Shown: piece by piece, positions 6,463-7,143 of the stretch
Numbering within the stretch: position 1 is the stretch's first letter
Layout of the letters: every line of letters starts with the position of its first letter
Assembly: GCA_018267355.1 (NCBI GenBank)
Contig: JAFDYP010000484.1
Span: 1-7,143 of the forward strand
DNA from: Bacteroidota bacterium
GTDB taxonomy: Bacteria; Bacteroidota; Bacteroidia; Chitinophagales; LD1
Direction of reading: 5' to 3'
DNA: 7,143 bases
Made by a program: the position numbers and the translations under genes
Notes under the pieces: model-generated
Seen by the model: the letters and a program-made list of their open reading frames with translations, nothing else
What the model was told of the DNA's origin: nothing
The model's database searches: none

Positions 6463-7143
6463 GAAAGTAATATTCAGTCGTTCCTTTAGTCTGTCATACA
6501 GGTGTTCACGCAGCGCCTCCAGCGGCAGGTCTGCTATGATGCTGCTACCATACGCGTAGGTCAGTATACCACGCGCCGTAGGCTCATCTATACCACGTGC
6601 CAGCAGGTAGAAAAGCTCATTCTTATTGATCTGGCCGATGGCTGCACCGTGGCTGCACTTCACATCATCTGCATAGATCTCCAGCTGCGGCTTAGAGTTC
6701 ACACTAGCCTCGTCAGAGAGCAGTATCGCCTTACTGCTCTGGAATGCATTTGTCTTCTGCGCATCCTTGCGCACAAATATCTTACCATTAAACACGCCCG
6801 TAGACTCGCCATCCAGCACACCTTTGTATACCTGATTGCTATCGCAGTGCGGCACGCGGTGGTCCACCAGGATATGACTATCGATATGATTATTCTCTGT
6901 GCCCAGGTAGAGGCCATTCAGCGTAGCCAGGGCACCTTTGCCATCCATATAGGCATTCACATTATTGCGCACCAGCTTTCCCTCAAAGGTCAGCGTAGTG
7001 ATATGGTAGCGCGCGTCCTGAGCCACACGGGCATCTATCGTATTGACAGAGATCGTATGTTTATTATCCAGCTGCAGGGTCACATAGTTTACCTCCGCAT
7101 TAGCGGCTACAAATACCTCCGCCAGGTGGTTGTAAAATTTCTC
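6460..7143 (-). CDS. sufD: Fe-S cluster assembly protein SufD (N-terminal part outside window)
   Basis: This is the C-terminal 227 residues of SufD, the SufB-like subunit of the SufBC2D scaffold on which Fe-S clusters are assembled in the cytoplasm. The frame is open to base 7143. The GTG at 7083 is an internal valine, because SufD-like sequence (EKFYNHLAEVFVAANAEVNY) continues upstream of it. Diagnostic motifs of the SufB/SufD beta-helix core are LVRNNVNAYMDG, LVDHRVPHC, YKGVLDG, STGVFNGKI, RKDAQKTNAFQ, and KPQLEIYADDVKCSHGAA. The His of CSHGA (codon 6649-6651) sits where E. coli SufD has a functionally important His near its C-terminus. The end is the usual helical tail (RGIDEPTARGILTYAY and onward). 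The stop overlaps the start of the next gene by one base. SufB and SufC would be expected upstream, outside the window. Confidence 0.96.
   Translation of the reverse strand, partial: EKFYNHLAEVFVAANAEVNYVTLQLDNKHTISVNTIDARVAQDARYHITTLTFEGKLVRNNVNAYMDGKGALATLNGLYLGTENNHIDSHILVDHRVPHCDSNQVYKGVLDGESTGVFNGKIFVRKDAQKTNAFQSSKAILLSDEASVNSKPQLEIYADDVKCSHGAAIGQINKNELFYLLARGIDEPTARGILTYAYGSSIIADLPLEALREHLYDRLKERLNITF

Noticed and set aside
6460..7083. Separate 207-aa gene starting at GTG 7083
   Set aside because: SufD-like sequence continues in frame to the window edge, so this GTG is an internal valine.

Overview
The window looks like chromosomal DNA of a member of the Bacteroidota, most likely a Chitinophagia/Sphingobacteriia-type organism. 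This is an inference from three things. The sensor kinases combine a two-component-regulator propeller, a Y_Y_Y domain, one membrane helix and a LytS-type His_kinase domain. The starts lack Shine-Dalgarno motifs. The suf genes are ordered sufD to sufS. No mobile element, CRISPR array, tRNA or rRNA was seen.

Layout. Bases 1-4732 (+ strand) form one tight signalling operon. It holds the 3' part of a sensor histidine kinase (stop at 1083), a second full-length paralogous kinase of 965 aa (1083-3980, start overlapping the previous stop as TAATG), and a 248-aa LytTR response regulator five bases later (3986-4732). Bases 4733-4832 are a short convergent intergenic stretch with a compact set of overlapping inverted repeats that can fold in two mutually exclusive ways. 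Bases 4833-7143 (- strand) are the distal end of an Fe-S cluster assembly (suf) operon read right to left: the C-terminal part of sufD (cut by the window edge), a small exported protein of unknown function, and sufS (406 aa, active-site residues at the E. coli numbering).

How the parts work together. Two membrane sensors, each with an extracytoplasmic ligand-sensing part, probably feed phosphate to the single LytTR regulator. Their membrane-helix and phosphotransfer region is identical over 92 residues, although 24 of the 276 underlying bases differ. The suf genes build Fe-S clusters: SufS takes sulfur from cysteine, and SufD is part of the SufBCD scaffold.

Most worth following up: the protein-identical but DNA-diverged kinase blocks shared by two sensors; the signal-peptide protein translationally wedged between sufD and sufS, with lower G+C than the sampled flanking genes; and the switch-like palindrome between the convergent operons. 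None of these establishes a wholly new system.
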